A stretch of 64,000 nucleotides of DNA. It comes from CAVRAW01 sp963716135. Lineage in GTDB: Bacteria; Planctomycetota; Planctomycetia; Pirellulales; JADZDJ01. Position 1 is the stretch's first letter. Every line of letters begins with the position of its first letter. Below the pieces are notes generated by a model. The model made no database searches, was not told the DNA's origin, and saw nothing but the letters and a program-made list of their open reading frames with translations. The DNA is taken from contig OY970289.1 in NCBI GenBank assembly GCA_963716135.1, positions 930,001-994,000 on the forward strand. Direction: 5' to 3'. Below, piece by piece: positions 27,073-36,528 of this stretch. The translations under genes were made by a program, and so were the position numbers.

Positions 27073-27750
27073 ATGCCCGATCTCATCGTCGATAACGTCA
27101 CCAAGCAGTTTCCCACGCGGGCCGAGTCGCTGACGGTTCTGCGGGGAGTTTCGCTGGAGCTATCGAACGGACAGAACCTGGCGATTCTGGGGCCGAGCGG
27201 TTCGGGCAAAAGCACTTTGTTGCACATCATCGGCACGCTGCTTGAGCCGACGTCGGGCCAGATTACGCTCGACGGACACAATCCGTTCAGTATGGATGAA
27301 CCTCGGCTGGCGGATTTTCGCAATCGCAAAATCGGTTTCGTGTTTCAAGACCATCATCTCCTGCCGCAATGCTCGGTTTTGGAAAATGTGCTGCTGCCGG
27401 GCATTGCACACGGGAGGGTCGATGGCGCATTGATCGAGCGCGCCAGGTCGCTGCTTGCGCGCGTGGGGCTTGCCGACCGCTTGGAACATCGTCCGGCGGA
27501 GCTTTCCGGCGGCGAACGGCAGCGTGTGGCGGTGGCGCGAGCGCTGATCCTTCGGCCGATGCTGCTTTTGGCCGACGAGCCGACGGGCAATCTCGACCGG
27601 AGCACGGCCGCCGAGGTGGGGCAGTTGCTTCTGGAGCTGCAACGGGAGGAGCAGAACATGCTGATCGTGGTTACGCACAGCCTGGAGCTGGCGTCGCACT
27701 TAGATCGGCGATTGGAATTGGACGCCGGGAAGTTGGTTTTAGCCACTTGA
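27073..27750 (+). CDS. ABC transporter ATP-binding protein, LolD/MacB type
   Basis: A 225-residue ATPase of the lipoprotein/macrolide exporter group. It has Walker A GPSGSGKST (40-48), FQDHHLLPQCSVLENV with the Q-loop, the signature LSGGERQRVAVARAL and Walker B LLLADEPTGNLD. In this group the ATPase pairs with an FtsX-like permease and drives extraction or export from the inner membrane without a transport channel. The permease starts 6 bp downstream, so the two form an operon. Lipoprotein release is a plausible role but unproven. Confidence 0.9.
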   Translation: MPDLIVDNVTKQFPTRAESLTVLRGVSLELSNGQNLAILGPSGSGKSTLLHIIGTLLEPTSGQITLDGHNPFSMDEPRLADFRNRKIGFVFQDHHLLPQCSVLENVLLPGIAHGRVDGALIERARSLLARVGLADRLEHRPAELSGGERQRVAVARALILRPMLLLADEPTGNLDRSTAAEVGQLLLELQREEQNMLIVVTHSLELASHLDRRLELDAGKLVLAT

Positions 27751-27756
27751 AAGTTG

Positions 27757-30700
27757 ATGAGTACGTTTCGCATAGCACTGCGCAGCCTGGCGTTTTACCG
27801 GCGCACGAATTTCGCCTTGGCACTGGGAATCATGGCGGCCACGGCGGTGCTGACGGGCGCCCTGGTGGTCGGCGACAGCGTGCGCGGGAGTTTGCGGCAT
27901 TTGATCATCGATCAGTTGGGACGAATCGATGAAGTGCTGGTGACGCCTGGGTTCTTTCGCGAGGCGCTGGCGGGCGAGATTGCCGCGGCGCCGCAATTTC
28001 GACAGAACTTCGCCACTGCGATGCCGGCGATTCTGCTGCAAGGCAGCTTGGAATCCGCAAGCGATTCGCAGCATCGCGCCGGCGGCGTAACCGTGTTGGG
28101 GGCGCCGGCCGAATTCTGGCAGCTTGGGCGCGGCGGCCCCGCCAAACCGCCCGCGGGGGATGCAATTGTTCTTAATCAACCGCTGGCCGAACGGTTGCAT
28201 GTCAAGGCTGGCGACGAGTTGCTGCTGCGATTGCCGCAAGCCAACCTGGTTCCGGCCGACAGCGCGTTGGGGAAGAAGACGGAAACGAGCCGAGGTCGCA
28301 GGTTTACCGTTAGCGAAGTGATCGCCGCCGAAGGCTTGGGCCGTTTCGGCCTGCGGCCCACGCAGCAGATGCCGCTGGACGCCTTCACGGCCATCGAACC
28401 CTTGCAACGCTTGATCGACGTGCCCGATCGCGCGAATGCGATACTTGTGGCCGGCGGTAATGAAGCCGACGTGCCGGGCGACGCCGCCGAGCAATCGCTG
28501 GAGCAATCGGTTCGTCCAACGCTTGCGGATTATGGCTTGTCGCTGCACAAAACCGAACGCGGATATTTCGATCTCACCTCGGAGCGGATGTTGTTGGAGC
28601 CGGCGGTGGCTGCGGCCGCCATGAAGGCTTTCGGCGCCGAGGGGGCCCAGCCGGTGTTCACTTACCTGGCCAATTACATCATGGCCGGCGAGGGTCGCGG
28701 GAAGATTCCTTATTCGACCATTGCGGCCGTCGATTTTTCCAAGGAGCCGCCGCTGGGGCCGCTAAAGAATCGCGAAGGCCGGGCGATTGGGCCGTTGGCG
28801 ATTGGAGAGATCGTGCTGAACTCGTGGGCGGCCGATGATCTGGCGGCGCAAGGCGCGCCGATCAAACCGGGCGACAAGATTGAAATCACGTATTTCCGGC
28901 CCGAGAGCACGCACGGGCAGGTCGAGGAGTCGAGCTATTCATTGCGGTTGAAAGACGTGACGCCGCTATCCGGGCTGGCCGACGATCGCAATTTCACTCC
29001 GCAAGTGAAAGGAATTACCGACGAAGCGTCGATCGCCGAATGGAATCCGCCATTTCCATTTGATTCGGCGAGAGTTCGCAGCGCGCCGCCGAACGATCAG
29101 GACGACAAGTACTGGCGGGAGCATCGGGCCACGCCGAAGGCGTTTGTGAGCCTCGCGCAAGGTCGGTCGCTGTGGGGGAGCCGGTTTGGGGATACGACTT
29201 CGATCCGGATTCCGGCGCACGAAGGGATGACCGAGCAAGCGCTGGCCGATCGATTGCTCCATGAGCTGGATCCCAAGGCGCTGGGCTTCGAGTTTTTGCC
29301 GATCAAGCGGCTGGGATTGGAGGCTGCGGCGGGCACGACGCCGTTTGCGCTTTTGTTTCTCGGTTTCAGCATGTTCATCATTGTCGCGGCACTGATGCTG
29401 GTGGCGGTGCTGTTCAAATTGGGTGTCGATCAACGCGCGGCCGATATCGGGATCATGCTTGGGGTGGGATTTCGGCGCGGCTTGGCGCGGCGAGTGCTGC
29501 TTGTGGAAGCGATCTGCGTGGCGATGGTCAGTGCGGCAGCGGGCGCGGCGGCGGGCATTGGTTACGCCTGGCTCATGATCGTGGGGCTGAAAACGTGGTG
29601 GCTGGGGGCGATCTCGACGCCGTTTCTCGATATGTACGTGACACCGGCCAGCATCGCCATCGGTTTCGCCAGCGGCGTGCTGGCGTCGCTGGCGACGATC
29701 GCCGTGGCGATGTGGCAATTGCGCCGGGCGAGCGTGCAACGATTGTTGACCGGGGAGACGGAAGAAATCCGGCCGGCGTTTCGCCGGCGGAGCCGATGGC
29801 CGGTGCGGATTGCCGATGCGCTGTTGCTTGGGGCAGCGGTGAGCGGGATCGCCTCGGTTTCTTTGGGGCTGGAGATTCGCGCCGGCGGATTCTTTGGCGC
29901 AGGGGCGCTTGTGCTAGCGGCGCTGCTGACCAGGACCTGGCACTCGATGCGAGCCGATCATGGCTCGTCGCTGATCACGGGCCGAGTGGCGCTTGCGCCT
30001 GGCGTGGCGTAATGCTTCGCGGCGTCCGCTGCGCAGCACTTTGACCATCGGGTTGACGGCGGCGGCGTGCTTTCTGATTTTGGCCCTGAGCGCATTCCGG
30101 CTTGATCCTCCGAAGGGCTTCACGGTGTTTCGCGGCGGCGACGGCGGATTCGCCCTGATGGCGCAAAGTGCTCAGCCGATCTATCACGATCTCGGCTCCG
30201 CCGAGGGGAGGCGCGCGCTGGGATTCAATGAGAAAAGCGAACGCGTCGTGGCCACTGCGCAGGGGGATGGGTCGCGAATTTTCTCGTTCCGCGTGCATGC
30301 CGGGGATGATGCCAGTTGCCTGAATCTTTACCGGCCGCGGCAGCCGCGAATTGTGGGGGTGCCGCAACAATTCATGGATCGCGGCGGATTCGCCTGGACG
30401 GCGAAACTTGCGTCCACGCCGATGGAAGGGAACGATCCTTGGCTGCTGTTGGACCGAGTGCCGCAGGCGTCGGAGACGAAGACGGCGCAACCGCCGCCGA
30501 TTCCTGTCATTCTGGATCAGAACACGGCGATCTACAGTTTGCATTTGACCGGGGGCGCGGGAGAGATTTTCGAAATCGATCGGCCGGGCGGCGGCAGGAT
30601 CAAGCTTCAAGTTGTCGCTGTGTTGGACAACAGCATCTTTCAAGGTGACTTGCTGATTAGCGAGACAGATTTCCTGCGATTATTTCCTGACGACAGCGGC

Positions 30701-31222
30701 TACCGGATGTTTTTGATCGAAACGCCGCCGGAATATGTCGAACCGTTGGCCCAAGCTTTGGGAACGGAGTTGGGCGATTATGGATTGGCGGCGCAGACGA
30801 CCGCGGCTCGGCTGGCGGAATTGTTCGCCGTGCAGAATACGTACCTTGCGACCTTTCGAAGTTTGGGCGGCCTGGGATTGCTGCTGGGCACTTTCGGACT
30901 GGCTGCGGTGCAACTGCGCAGCGTGCTGGAACGGCGCGGTGAGCTGGCGTTGCTGCGCGCGACAGGTTTCCGGCGGCGGCGTTTGGCGCAGATGGTGATG
31001 CTGGAGAATGCATTGCTTTTGGTTGCCGGGCTGGGCATCGGAGCGATTGCCGCGCTGGTTGCATTGCTGCCGCACCTCGTGCTCGCGGGCGGAGCGCGAA
31101 TTCCATGGATGTCTTTGGCTGCGACGCTGGCCACGGTGCTTGTGGTTGGCCTGCTGGCCGGTATGATTGCCGTGCGCTCGGTGCTGGTAGCGCCGCTTTT
31201 GCCTGCGTTGCGGGGCGAGTAG
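27757..31222 (+). CDS. FtsX-like ABC permease, one frameshift
   Basis: A large permease of about 1,155 residues. The N-terminal membrane anchor (MSTFRIALRSLAFYRRTNFA) is followed by a long periplasmic region. An FtsX core of helices comes next (PFALLFLGFSMFIIVAALML...), then a second anchor (RLAWRNASRRPLRSTLTIG), a second periplasmic part and a final FtsX block (LALLRATGFRRRRLAQMV). The register breaks at about 29985-30000 in a GGCGCTTGCGCC context, where one base too many explains it. ATG 27757 is chosen; TTG 27754 is in frame. It is co-transcribed with the ATPase. The doubled FtsX layout is like MacB/LolC-LolE fusions. Confidence 0.82.
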
Positions 31223-31305
31223 CGAGTTATCGGTATCTGGTTTTTGCCGGTCGTCGGATAGACTGACGGCCGGAACGATATCCATTTATTTGGCTGGCGA
31301 ACACA

Positions 31306-32360
31306 TGACCATGATGAGAAGCACGGCACTGGTTTTGTTGTCGATCGCGCTAACGGCGCTGACCTGGGCGCTTACGGGCCGCTGTTGAATTTGGGGGGGC
31401 GCAACATGGGGGGCAGCCACTGGTTGCCGTTTCTGTTTGTAGGGGTGGCGTATTTCATCGTGGCGGTCGTAGTTACGGCGGGGCTTTTGATTTGGCGCGG
31501 CGAACCGGGCAATTGGAATACGGGGGGAGTGATTTGGAGTTTTATGGCGGGGGTGGTCACGGCGGTCGGGGCGCTGTGCATCATTCTGGCGCTGACGAAC
31601 AAAGGAAATCCGATTTACGTGATGCCGCTGGTGTTCGGCGGGGCGCCGGTGGTGAACACGCTGGTGACGATGTGGACTTCGAAAACGCACCGTGAGGCGG
31701 GACCGTTTTTTTACGCGGGATTGATTTTGGTGATCGCGGGGGCCGTGACGGTGCTGGTGTTCAATCCTGCGAGCCGAGCCAAACCGGCGCCAGCCGCTGT
31801 GGAGGCGGCGGCCGATGCGCAAGGGGCCGCGAGTACGGCAGCCGCTACATCGATCACGTTTCCGCAATTGCTGAAGGTGTTGGGGTTCGTGGCGCTGACG
31901 GCGTTGTGCTGGGGCTGCTATGGACCGTTGTTGCACATTGGGCAGATGAAGATGCACGGGAGCCGGATGCGGCCGTTCATTTGCGTGGGGCTGGCGTATG
32001 TGGTGGTCGCGATCGTTGGGCCGTTGACGGTTTGGACGGCGCTGGGGGCCGACGGCGAACTTTCGGCGCGGGGTGTTTTGGAGCCTGGCTGGCGGAACTT
32101 TCGGGGCGCTGGGGTCGCTGGGAGTGATCCTGGCTTTCACTTTCGGCGGCAAGCCGGTTTATGTGATGCCGCTGGTGTTCGGCGGGGCGCCGGTGGTCAA
32201 TACTTTCATCAGCATCGCAATGACCGGAAGCTTCGCGGCCATTTCGCCGTTCTTCTATGCCGGGCTGATCGTCGTCGTGGCCGGCGCGGTGAGCGTGCTG
32301 GTGTTTGCGCCGCGAGGTGGGCCGCATCCGGCGGGGACCGCTCAACCGGCGGCGCCGTGA
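31306..32360 (+). CDS. Membrane protein with internal duplication, two frameshifts
   Basis: About 350 residues in two homologous halves, each with about five membrane helices. Half 1 has ALTW(G)AYGPLLNLGG, PFLFVGVAYFIVAVVV and NPIYVMPLVFGGAPVVNTLV. Half 2 repeats ALCWGCYGPLLHIGQ, PFICVGLAYVVVAIV and KPVYVMPLVFGGAPVVNTFI. One missing G at 31366-31368 and one extra G at 32069-32072 explain the broken frame. The doubled five-helix plan is like DMT-superfamily transporters, but I do not recognise a named family or substrate. It follows the FtsX permease by 83 bp. Confidence 0.65.
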
Positions 32361-32405
32361 CTTGAGAGCCACGCGCTCCGCTGCCGCGTCGCGGCTAAAC
32401 GGCAT

Positions 32406-33107
32406 TCACGTTCCGCGGACGCAGCCGAACCACTCGATGTGTTTGCGCGGGCAGAAACGCAGATTGTGCGAGCGGCAGTACGGTTCCAGCCACCGGGCTT
32501 TCTGTTCGAGCGTTTCCAGATCGGCGCCTTGCGGCATTAAGAGAACGCGGTCGCGGTCGATTTCTGGAAATTCGCTGAGCCACGCTTCGGCGGCATCGCA
32601 ATCGCCTTCGTTGTCGACGACGAATTTAATTTGGTAGGAGTATTCGCGGACCAAGCGGCGAATTACCTTCGGTTCGTTGCGAGTGCGCTCGTGGCGCTCG
32701 TGCCAGCGGGGTTCGTCTTCTTCCGAGGGGCCGGAGCCGGGTAGTTTGGGGCTGATCGACATCAAATCGCACGCCAGCGGCAGATAGAGCGTTCCGGCGG
32801 TTTCGACGGTGATGTGCAGGCCACGGTCGTGCAGTGCCTGGGCCAGGGGAACGAGTTCGGCGAAGAGCATCGGCTCGCCGCCTGTGAGCACCGCATGGCA
32901 GCAGGGGCCGCCGATCGGAAGCAAATCGTCCACCTGCCGGAGGATTTCGTCGAGCGAAAGATCTTCGCCCTCCGGTTCCCAGGAGGTGTACGGCGTGTCG
33001 CAGAACCAGCAGCGCAAATTGCAGCCGCTGGTGCGCACAAACACGCTGGGGGTTCCGGTGAGAAAGCCTTCGCCCTGCAGCGATCGAAAGATTTCGGCGA
33101 TTTTCAC
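32406..33107 (-). CDS. queE: 7-carboxy-7-deazaguanine synthase
   Basis: A radical SAM enzyme making CDG from carboxytetrahydropterin in queuosine/preQ0 synthesis. The 233-residue protein starts at GTG 33107 with KIAEIFRSLQGEGFLTG. The cluster motif CxxxCxxC is C29, C33 and C36 (SGCNLRCWFCDTPY), followed by LTGGEPML. The GTG overlaps the queC stop (GTGA), so the genes are coupled. An insertion around PGSGPSEEDEPRWHERH occurs between conserved parts. The frame is open upstream to 33218, but that part is inside queC. Confidence 0.93.
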   Translation of the reverse strand: MKIAEIFRSLQGEGFLTGTPSVFVRTSGCNLRCWFCDTPYTSWEPEGEDLSLDEILRQVDDLLPIGGPCCHAVLTGGEPMLFAELVPLAQALHDRGLHITVETAGTLYLPLACDLMSISPKLPGSGPSEEDEPRWHERHERTRNEPKVIRRLVREYSYQIKFVVDNEGDCDAAEAWLSEFPEIDRDRVLLMPQGADLETLEQKARWLEPYCRSHNLRFCPRKHIEWFGCVRGT

Positions 33108-33823
33108 GACGGGTAACTCAGTGGATCGGTCAGCCCGGCTTCGGCGAATCCTTTGAGGCGCAAAAGGCACGCATCGCACTGGCCGCAAGGATCGCCGGCG
33201 AATCCGGGATCGTAACAAGTGTGAGTGAGGGCGTAATCGATTCCCAATTCGGTTCCGCGGCGGATGATTTCGGCCTTCGTCATTTTAATGAGGGGCGTAT
33301 GAATCTTGAACCGTAGGGTGCGTTCGACGCCCGCCTTGGTGGCCAGGTTGGCCATGGTTTCGAAGGCGGCGATGTACTCCGGGCGGCAATCGGGATAGCC
33401 GCTGTAGTCGATCGCATTGACGCCGATGAAAATATCCGCCGATCGGGTTGTTTCCGCATAGGCCAGCGCCAGCGACAACATCACTGTATTTCGGGCGGGG
33501 ACATAGGTGCTGGGAATGCCCGTCCCCATTTCCGCCGCGGTGCGATGTTTGGGCACGGCGATATCGGCCGTCAGCGCGCTGGCGGCAAGTCGGGCCAGAT
33601 TGATCCGCGCAGTCTCGTGCCGCGCGACATCCAATTGTCTGGCCACTCGGGCCGCGGCATCCAGCTCGAATCGATGCCGCTGACCATAGTCGACCGACAG
33701 CGCAAAGAGGCTAAACCCTTCGGCTCGGGCGATGGCGGCGGCGGTGGCGGAATCGATTCCGCCGGAGAGCAGGATCACCGCCGATTTGGGATTGTCGGAA
33801 TGTGCGGGGCCACTGGTTTCCAT
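33104..33823 (-). CDS. queC: 7-cyano-7-deazaguanine synthase
   Basis: ATP-dependent conversion of CDG to preQ0. The 239-residue protein has the PP-loop LLSGGIDSATA, VDYGQRHRFEL and YVPARNTVMLSLALAYAE. A C-terminal zinc site reads TCYDPGFAGDPCGQCDACLLR. ATG 33823 is chosen; the frame is open upstream. It is coupled to queE by overlap and divergent from queF, with 46 bp between the start codons. A shared divergent promoter is likely. Confidence 0.95.
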   Translation of the reverse strand: METSGPAHSDNPKSAVILLSGGIDSATAAAIARAEGFSLFALSVDYGQRHRFELDAAARVARQLDVARHETARINLARLAASALTADIAVPKHRTAAEMGTGIPSTYVPARNTVMLSLALAYAETTRSADIFIGVNAIDYSGYPDCRPEYIAAFETMANLATKAGVERTLRFKIHTPLIKMTKAEIIRRGTELGIDYALTHTCYDPGFAGDPCGQCDACLLRLKGFAEAGLTDPLSYPS

Positions 33824-33869
33824 ATCCTTATGTTGGCACAATTGCTGATACGAGAAAAGGAGCCAAAGC

Positions 33870-34229
33870 TTGCCCGACGACTTCCGCAAAACCCTGGTCA
33901 CGTTCGAGAATCCGAATCCGAAGCGGGATTATTCGATCGAAATTGTCTGCCCGGAGTTTACGTCGGTTTGCCCGGTGACCGCCCAACCCGATTTTGGGAC
34001 GTTGACGATTACCTATACGCCAGAAGCGAAGTGCGTCGAGCTGAAGAGCCTGAAGCAGTATCTGCAGCAATTCCGCAATGAGGGGATTTATTACGAGGCG
34101 GCGACCAACCGGATTCTGGACGACCTGGTGGCGGTAGTTCAGCCGCGGCGAATGACGATTGTGGCGGCGTTTACGCCGCGGGGCGGAATCAGCACGAACG
34201 TGACGGCGGAGTACGAGGCGAAGAAATGA
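33870..34229 (+). CDS. queF: NADPH-dependent 7-cyano-7-deazaguanine reductase
   Basis: Reduces preQ0 to preQ1 for queuosine in tRNA. The 119-residue unimodular QueF has the catalytic Cys34 in TSVCPVTAQPDFG, with Asp41 nearby, and the substrate-binding ELKSLKQYLQQFRNEG. The start is TTG 33870 with a strong AAGGAG site at 33856-33861. It is divergent from queC-queE and followed by a CCAATGA-type inverted repeat before the convergent deaminase gene. Confidence 0.94.
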   Translation: MPDDFRKTLVTFENPNPKRDYSIEIVCPEFTSVCPVTAQPDFGTLTITYTPEAKCVELKSLKQYLQQFRNEGIYYEAATNRILDDLVAVVQPRRMTIVAAFTPRGGISTNVTAEYEAKK

Positions 34230-34303
34230 CCAATGACCAAGCACCAATGACCAATGAATTGATGGTTCCCGATTTGGTCATTGGGATTTAGTCATTGGTC
34301 ATT
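34226..34303. repeat. Inverted TGACCAATGACCA repeat between convergent genes
   Basis: The left arm 34226-34257 and right arm 34273-34303 are inverted runs of CCAATGA / TCATTGG units. The left arm begins inside the queF stop codon and the right arm ends just before the deaminase stop. A hairpin acting as two-way terminator fits the position. It is the same element as 20050-20129. Confidence 0.75.
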
Positions 34304-34308
34304 TGCCT

Positions 34309-34779
34309 TTAGTACAGCTTCGCGTTTGGGTTGTTCTTGTATTCTTTGAATAGCTCGCGGCATTCTTCGGTGAGCACGCCGCCGACGAGCTTTACTTTGC
34401 TTTTGCCCATTTCGAGGATTTTCTTGGCGTCGATGTACAGCTCGTTGAAGCCGACGTCGGCGGCGTCTTGCACCGTAGCGCCAAAGTAGACCGTATCGAC
34501 GCGGGCCCAGTGCAATGCCGACATGCACATGGGGCATGGTTCGCAGGTGGTGGCCACGATGCCCCCTTCCAGAAACCACTTGCCGATGTGCTTGCAGCCG
34601 ACGCGGATGGCGTTGACCTCGGCGTGCGCCGTGCTGTCGATGGTGGTGAGCACCGTATTATGGGCGGTGGCGATTAACTTGCCGTTCTGCTCGATGGCGC
34701 AGCCGAAGGGGCTGTTGCCGGTTTTGAAGCCCTCGCGGGTTTTCTCGATCGCCTTGCGCATCAATTCTTCTGGACTCAT
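34309..34779 (-). CDS. Cytidine/guanine deaminase-family protein
   Basis: A zinc-dependent nucleobase or nucleoside deaminase of 156 residues. The zinc and proton-shuttle motif is HAE at 52-54, and the second zinc motif is PCPMC (C82 and C85). FGATVQDAADVGF and the C-terminal LFKEYKNNPNAKLY resemble guanine deaminase (GuaD) more than tRNA adenosine deaminase. Homology starts at ATG 34779; the frame is open further upstream. It is convergent with queF. The exact substrate is uncertain. Confidence 0.82.
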   Translation of the reverse strand: MSPEELMRKAIEKTREGFKTGNSPFGCAIEQNGKLIATAHNTVLTTIDSTAHAEVNAIRVGCKHIGKWFLEGGIVATTCEPCPMCMSALHWARVDTVYFGATVQDAADVGFNELYIDAKKILEMGKSKVKLVGGVLTEECRELFKEYKNNPNAKLY

Positions 34780-34886
34780 GATTCGCGAAATTGTTGGGAA
34801 CAAAAGGTCGGAAAAACGCCCCGATAAGCTTAACAACCCGGGGGGCGCAAAACCAGTCGTTCAGCCCGAAGGGCAAAATTTAGCGA

Positions 34887-35303
34887 CTATGTGCAGAAGG
34901 GGCGCAGCTTGTCGGCAATTTCGGCTGGTATGGGCATCGATTGCGGCGGCTGACCCGGGTCCATGCGGCAGCAGACGGCTGTGACTTCGCCCTCGGCCAC
35001 AAGCCGGTCGTCGTCGCGGATATCGAATTGATAGGTCACGCTTTTTTCGCCCAGCCGCGAAATGGTAAGCGTGATCGAGAGCACGTCGTTGAATCGGGCC
35101 GCCCCGCGATAATCGCAGCGGGCATGCACGCGCGGCCAACTGACCGGACCGGTGGAATGCTGGATCAGCAAGCTCAGGCCGAGGTGGCGGAGGAATTCGT
35201 GCTCGACCGATTCCATCAGCGGAAAGAAGGAGGCGAAGTGCGCGATGCCGGCCGCATCGGTGTGGGCAAACTCAACGCGGCGAGTGGTCGTGAACGAAGC
35301 CAT
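34887..35303 (-). CDS. Acyl-CoA thioesterase, 4HBT hot-dog family
   Basis: A 138-residue single hot-dog domain. RRVEFAHTDAAGIAHFASFF carries the catalytic Asp of the 4-hydroxybenzoyl-CoA thioesterase/YbgC group (HTDAAGIAHF). FNDVLSITLTISRLGEKSVTYQF follows. It hydrolyses an unknown acyl-CoA. ATG 35303 is chosen because the longer frame to 35384 is translated from a repeat. It follows rpsR on the same strand but is separated from it by a hairpin-forming repeat. Confidence 0.85.
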   Translation of the reverse strand: MASFTTTRRVEFAHTDAAGIAHFASFFPLMESVEHEFLRHLGLSLLIQHSTGPVSWPRVHARCDYRGAARFNDVLSITLTISRLGEKSVTYQFDIRDDDRLVAEGEVTAVCCRMDPGQPPQSMPIPAEIADKLRPFCT

Positions 35304-35306
35304 GCT

Positions 35307-35371
35307 AAGGCAGAAGGCAGAAAGCAGAAGGCAGAAATTCGAGGGTGCAGTCTGCTTTCTGCATTCTGCCT
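35307..35371. repeat. Inverted GCAGAAGGCAGAA repeat after rpsR
   Basis: The left arm 35307-35336 (AAGGCAGAAGGCAGAAAGCA...) and right arm 35350-35371 (GTCTGCTTTCTGCATTCTGC...) are inverted copies of the CTTTCTGC family. The element starts 4 bp upstream of the thioesterase ATG and ends 5 bp before the rpsR stop, so it may terminate the rpsR transcript. Confidence 0.7.
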
Positions 35372-35376
35372 CTAAA

Positions 35377-35667
35377 CTACTCACCGACGTAGGGCAAGAG
35401 GGCCATGAATCGGGCTCGCTTGATGGCCAGGGTAACGGCGTGCTGGCTGGCGGCGGTGCAACCGCTTTTGCGGCGGCTGACGATTTTGCCCTGGCGATTG
35501 GTCAGCTTGTTCAGCAGCTCCAGGTCCTTGTAGTCGACGAACATGGGGCGGGGGCGCTTGCCGTCGATGAAGATGGGGTCCTTCTTCTTGGTGCGCAACT
35601 TCATCTTGGAACGCTTGCGCATGGGGCGCTGGTTCTTCTTGTCGGCAAACGATCCAAATCGAGGCAT
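35377..35667 (-). CDS. rpsR: Ribosomal protein bS18
   Basis: A component of the 30S platform. The 96-residue basic protein has the family core FVDYKDLELLNKLTNRQGKI followed by VSRRKSGCTAASQHAVTLAI and the terminal KRARFMALLPYVGE. The N-terminal extension (FADKKNQRPMRKRSKMK) is longer than in E. coli. No rpsF, ssb or rplI neighbours are present, unlike the common bacterial arrangement. Confidence 0.95.
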   Translation of the reverse strand: MPRFGSFADKKNQRPMRKRSKMKLRTKKKDPIFIDGKRPRPMFVDYKDLELLNKLTNRQGKIVSRRKSGCTAASQHAVTLAIKRARFMALLPYVGE

Positions 35668-35749
35668 GGCGAATTCCGCAATCTAAGGGTGCTAGAGGAA
35701 ACGAACTAAGATACCCGAGTCGGAGAGAAAAATCTAGCGGGTCGCAGAT

Positions 35750-35776
35750 CCCGACTGACACAGTCGGGCTATTTTT
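35750..35776 (+). terminator. Palindrome with T-run upstream of rpsR
   Basis: The stem CCCGACTG / CAGTCGGG (35750-35757 and 35761-35768) has a 3-nt loop and is followed by TATTTTT on the plus strand. No plus-strand gene precedes it, so it may be a dispersed repeat and not a working terminator. Confidence 0.45.
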
Positions 35777-35789
35777 GAAGTGTCTGGCC

Positions 35790-35835
35790 CCAAAATAATT
35801 TCGCCCTCGGAGGGCACTGGGCCATCCGAGGGCGA
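35790..35835 (-). terminator. Intrinsic terminator after the RRM protein gene
   Basis: On the minus strand, TCGCCCTCGGA and its exact complement TCCGAGGGCGA (35801-35811 and 35825-35835) form an 11-bp stem, followed by AATTATTTT. It lies about 65 bp after the stop of the RNA-binding protein gene. Confidence 0.75.
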
Positions 35836-35901
35836 GTGAAGGTCAAGTTAACTGGCTGTCAACTGTCCGTCACGAACAACTAGCAGCGTTTGGCAAACTG
35901 C

Positions 35902-36222
35902 TTAGCGACGGCCGTATCCACCACCGCCGCCGCCGTAACCGCCCCGGCCGCCACCGCCGCCAGCGGGGCGCGGGGTACGTTCCCGCGCTTCATTGACCGT
36001 CAGGGCGCGGCCGCCCATGTCGCGACCGTTCATCGCGGCAATGGCCGCTTCGGTCCCCTCGTCGGTTTCCATTTCCACGAATCCGAAACCGCGGGAGCGG
36101 CCCGTTTCGCGATCGGAGATCACTTCGGCATTGCGGACTCCGCCGTGCTCAGCAAACAAGCTTTGCAATTCCGCCGAAGTCGTTGACCAGGGGAGGTTCC
36201 CCACATAAATCCGTCGACCCAT
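35902..36222 (-). CDS. Glycine-rich RNA-binding protein (single RRM)
   Basis: A 106-residue protein with one RNA recognition motif: RNP2 IYVGNLPW at the N-terminus and RNP1 RGFGFVEM near residue 45. A Gly/Arg-rich tail ends in GGYGRR. Such proteins are common cold- or stress-related RNA chaperones in cyanobacteria and planctomycetes. ATG 36222 begins directly at the RRM (MGRRIYVGNLPW). It is monocistronic, with its own terminator. Confidence 0.92.
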   Translation of the reverse strand: MGRRIYVGNLPWSTTSAELQSLFAEHGGVRNAEVISDRETGRSRGFGFVEMETDEGTEAAIAAMNGRDMGGRALTVNEARERTPRPAGGGGGRGGYGGGGGGYGRR

Positions 36223-36528
36223 CGAACACCTTCTACTAGGAGCACACGAACAGAAACAGCACTTCTTCAAAGACGTGAACTGAACCGAGGACGCGAAGGC
36301 TTGGCTCCTCGAGGGCCGCCGCGCCGCTCAACCGGCTATAGAAAGTGTAGCGTCTAGTGCGCGGCCGTCGCAATGTCTGTGTGGCAAAAAACAGGTGCGT
36401 CAAAGACCCCCCACCCGGCAAGCTTGATAAGGTTTATCTGACAGCTTCCGGGGCCGGCGACGAACGCAAATCTTTGCCGTTTGGCAGGTTGAGAAATGCT
36501 GGCCTGCGGCGCGGCCGCCACGGCGCAT
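36223..36528. other. 306-bp intergenic region upstream of the RRM gene
   Basis: No gene seen. Lies between the GT4 stop (36529) and the RRM start, both minus strand, so it should hold the RRM promoter and 5' leader. Cold-shock-type RRM genes often have long leaders; no specific structure was identified here. Confidence 0.35.
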
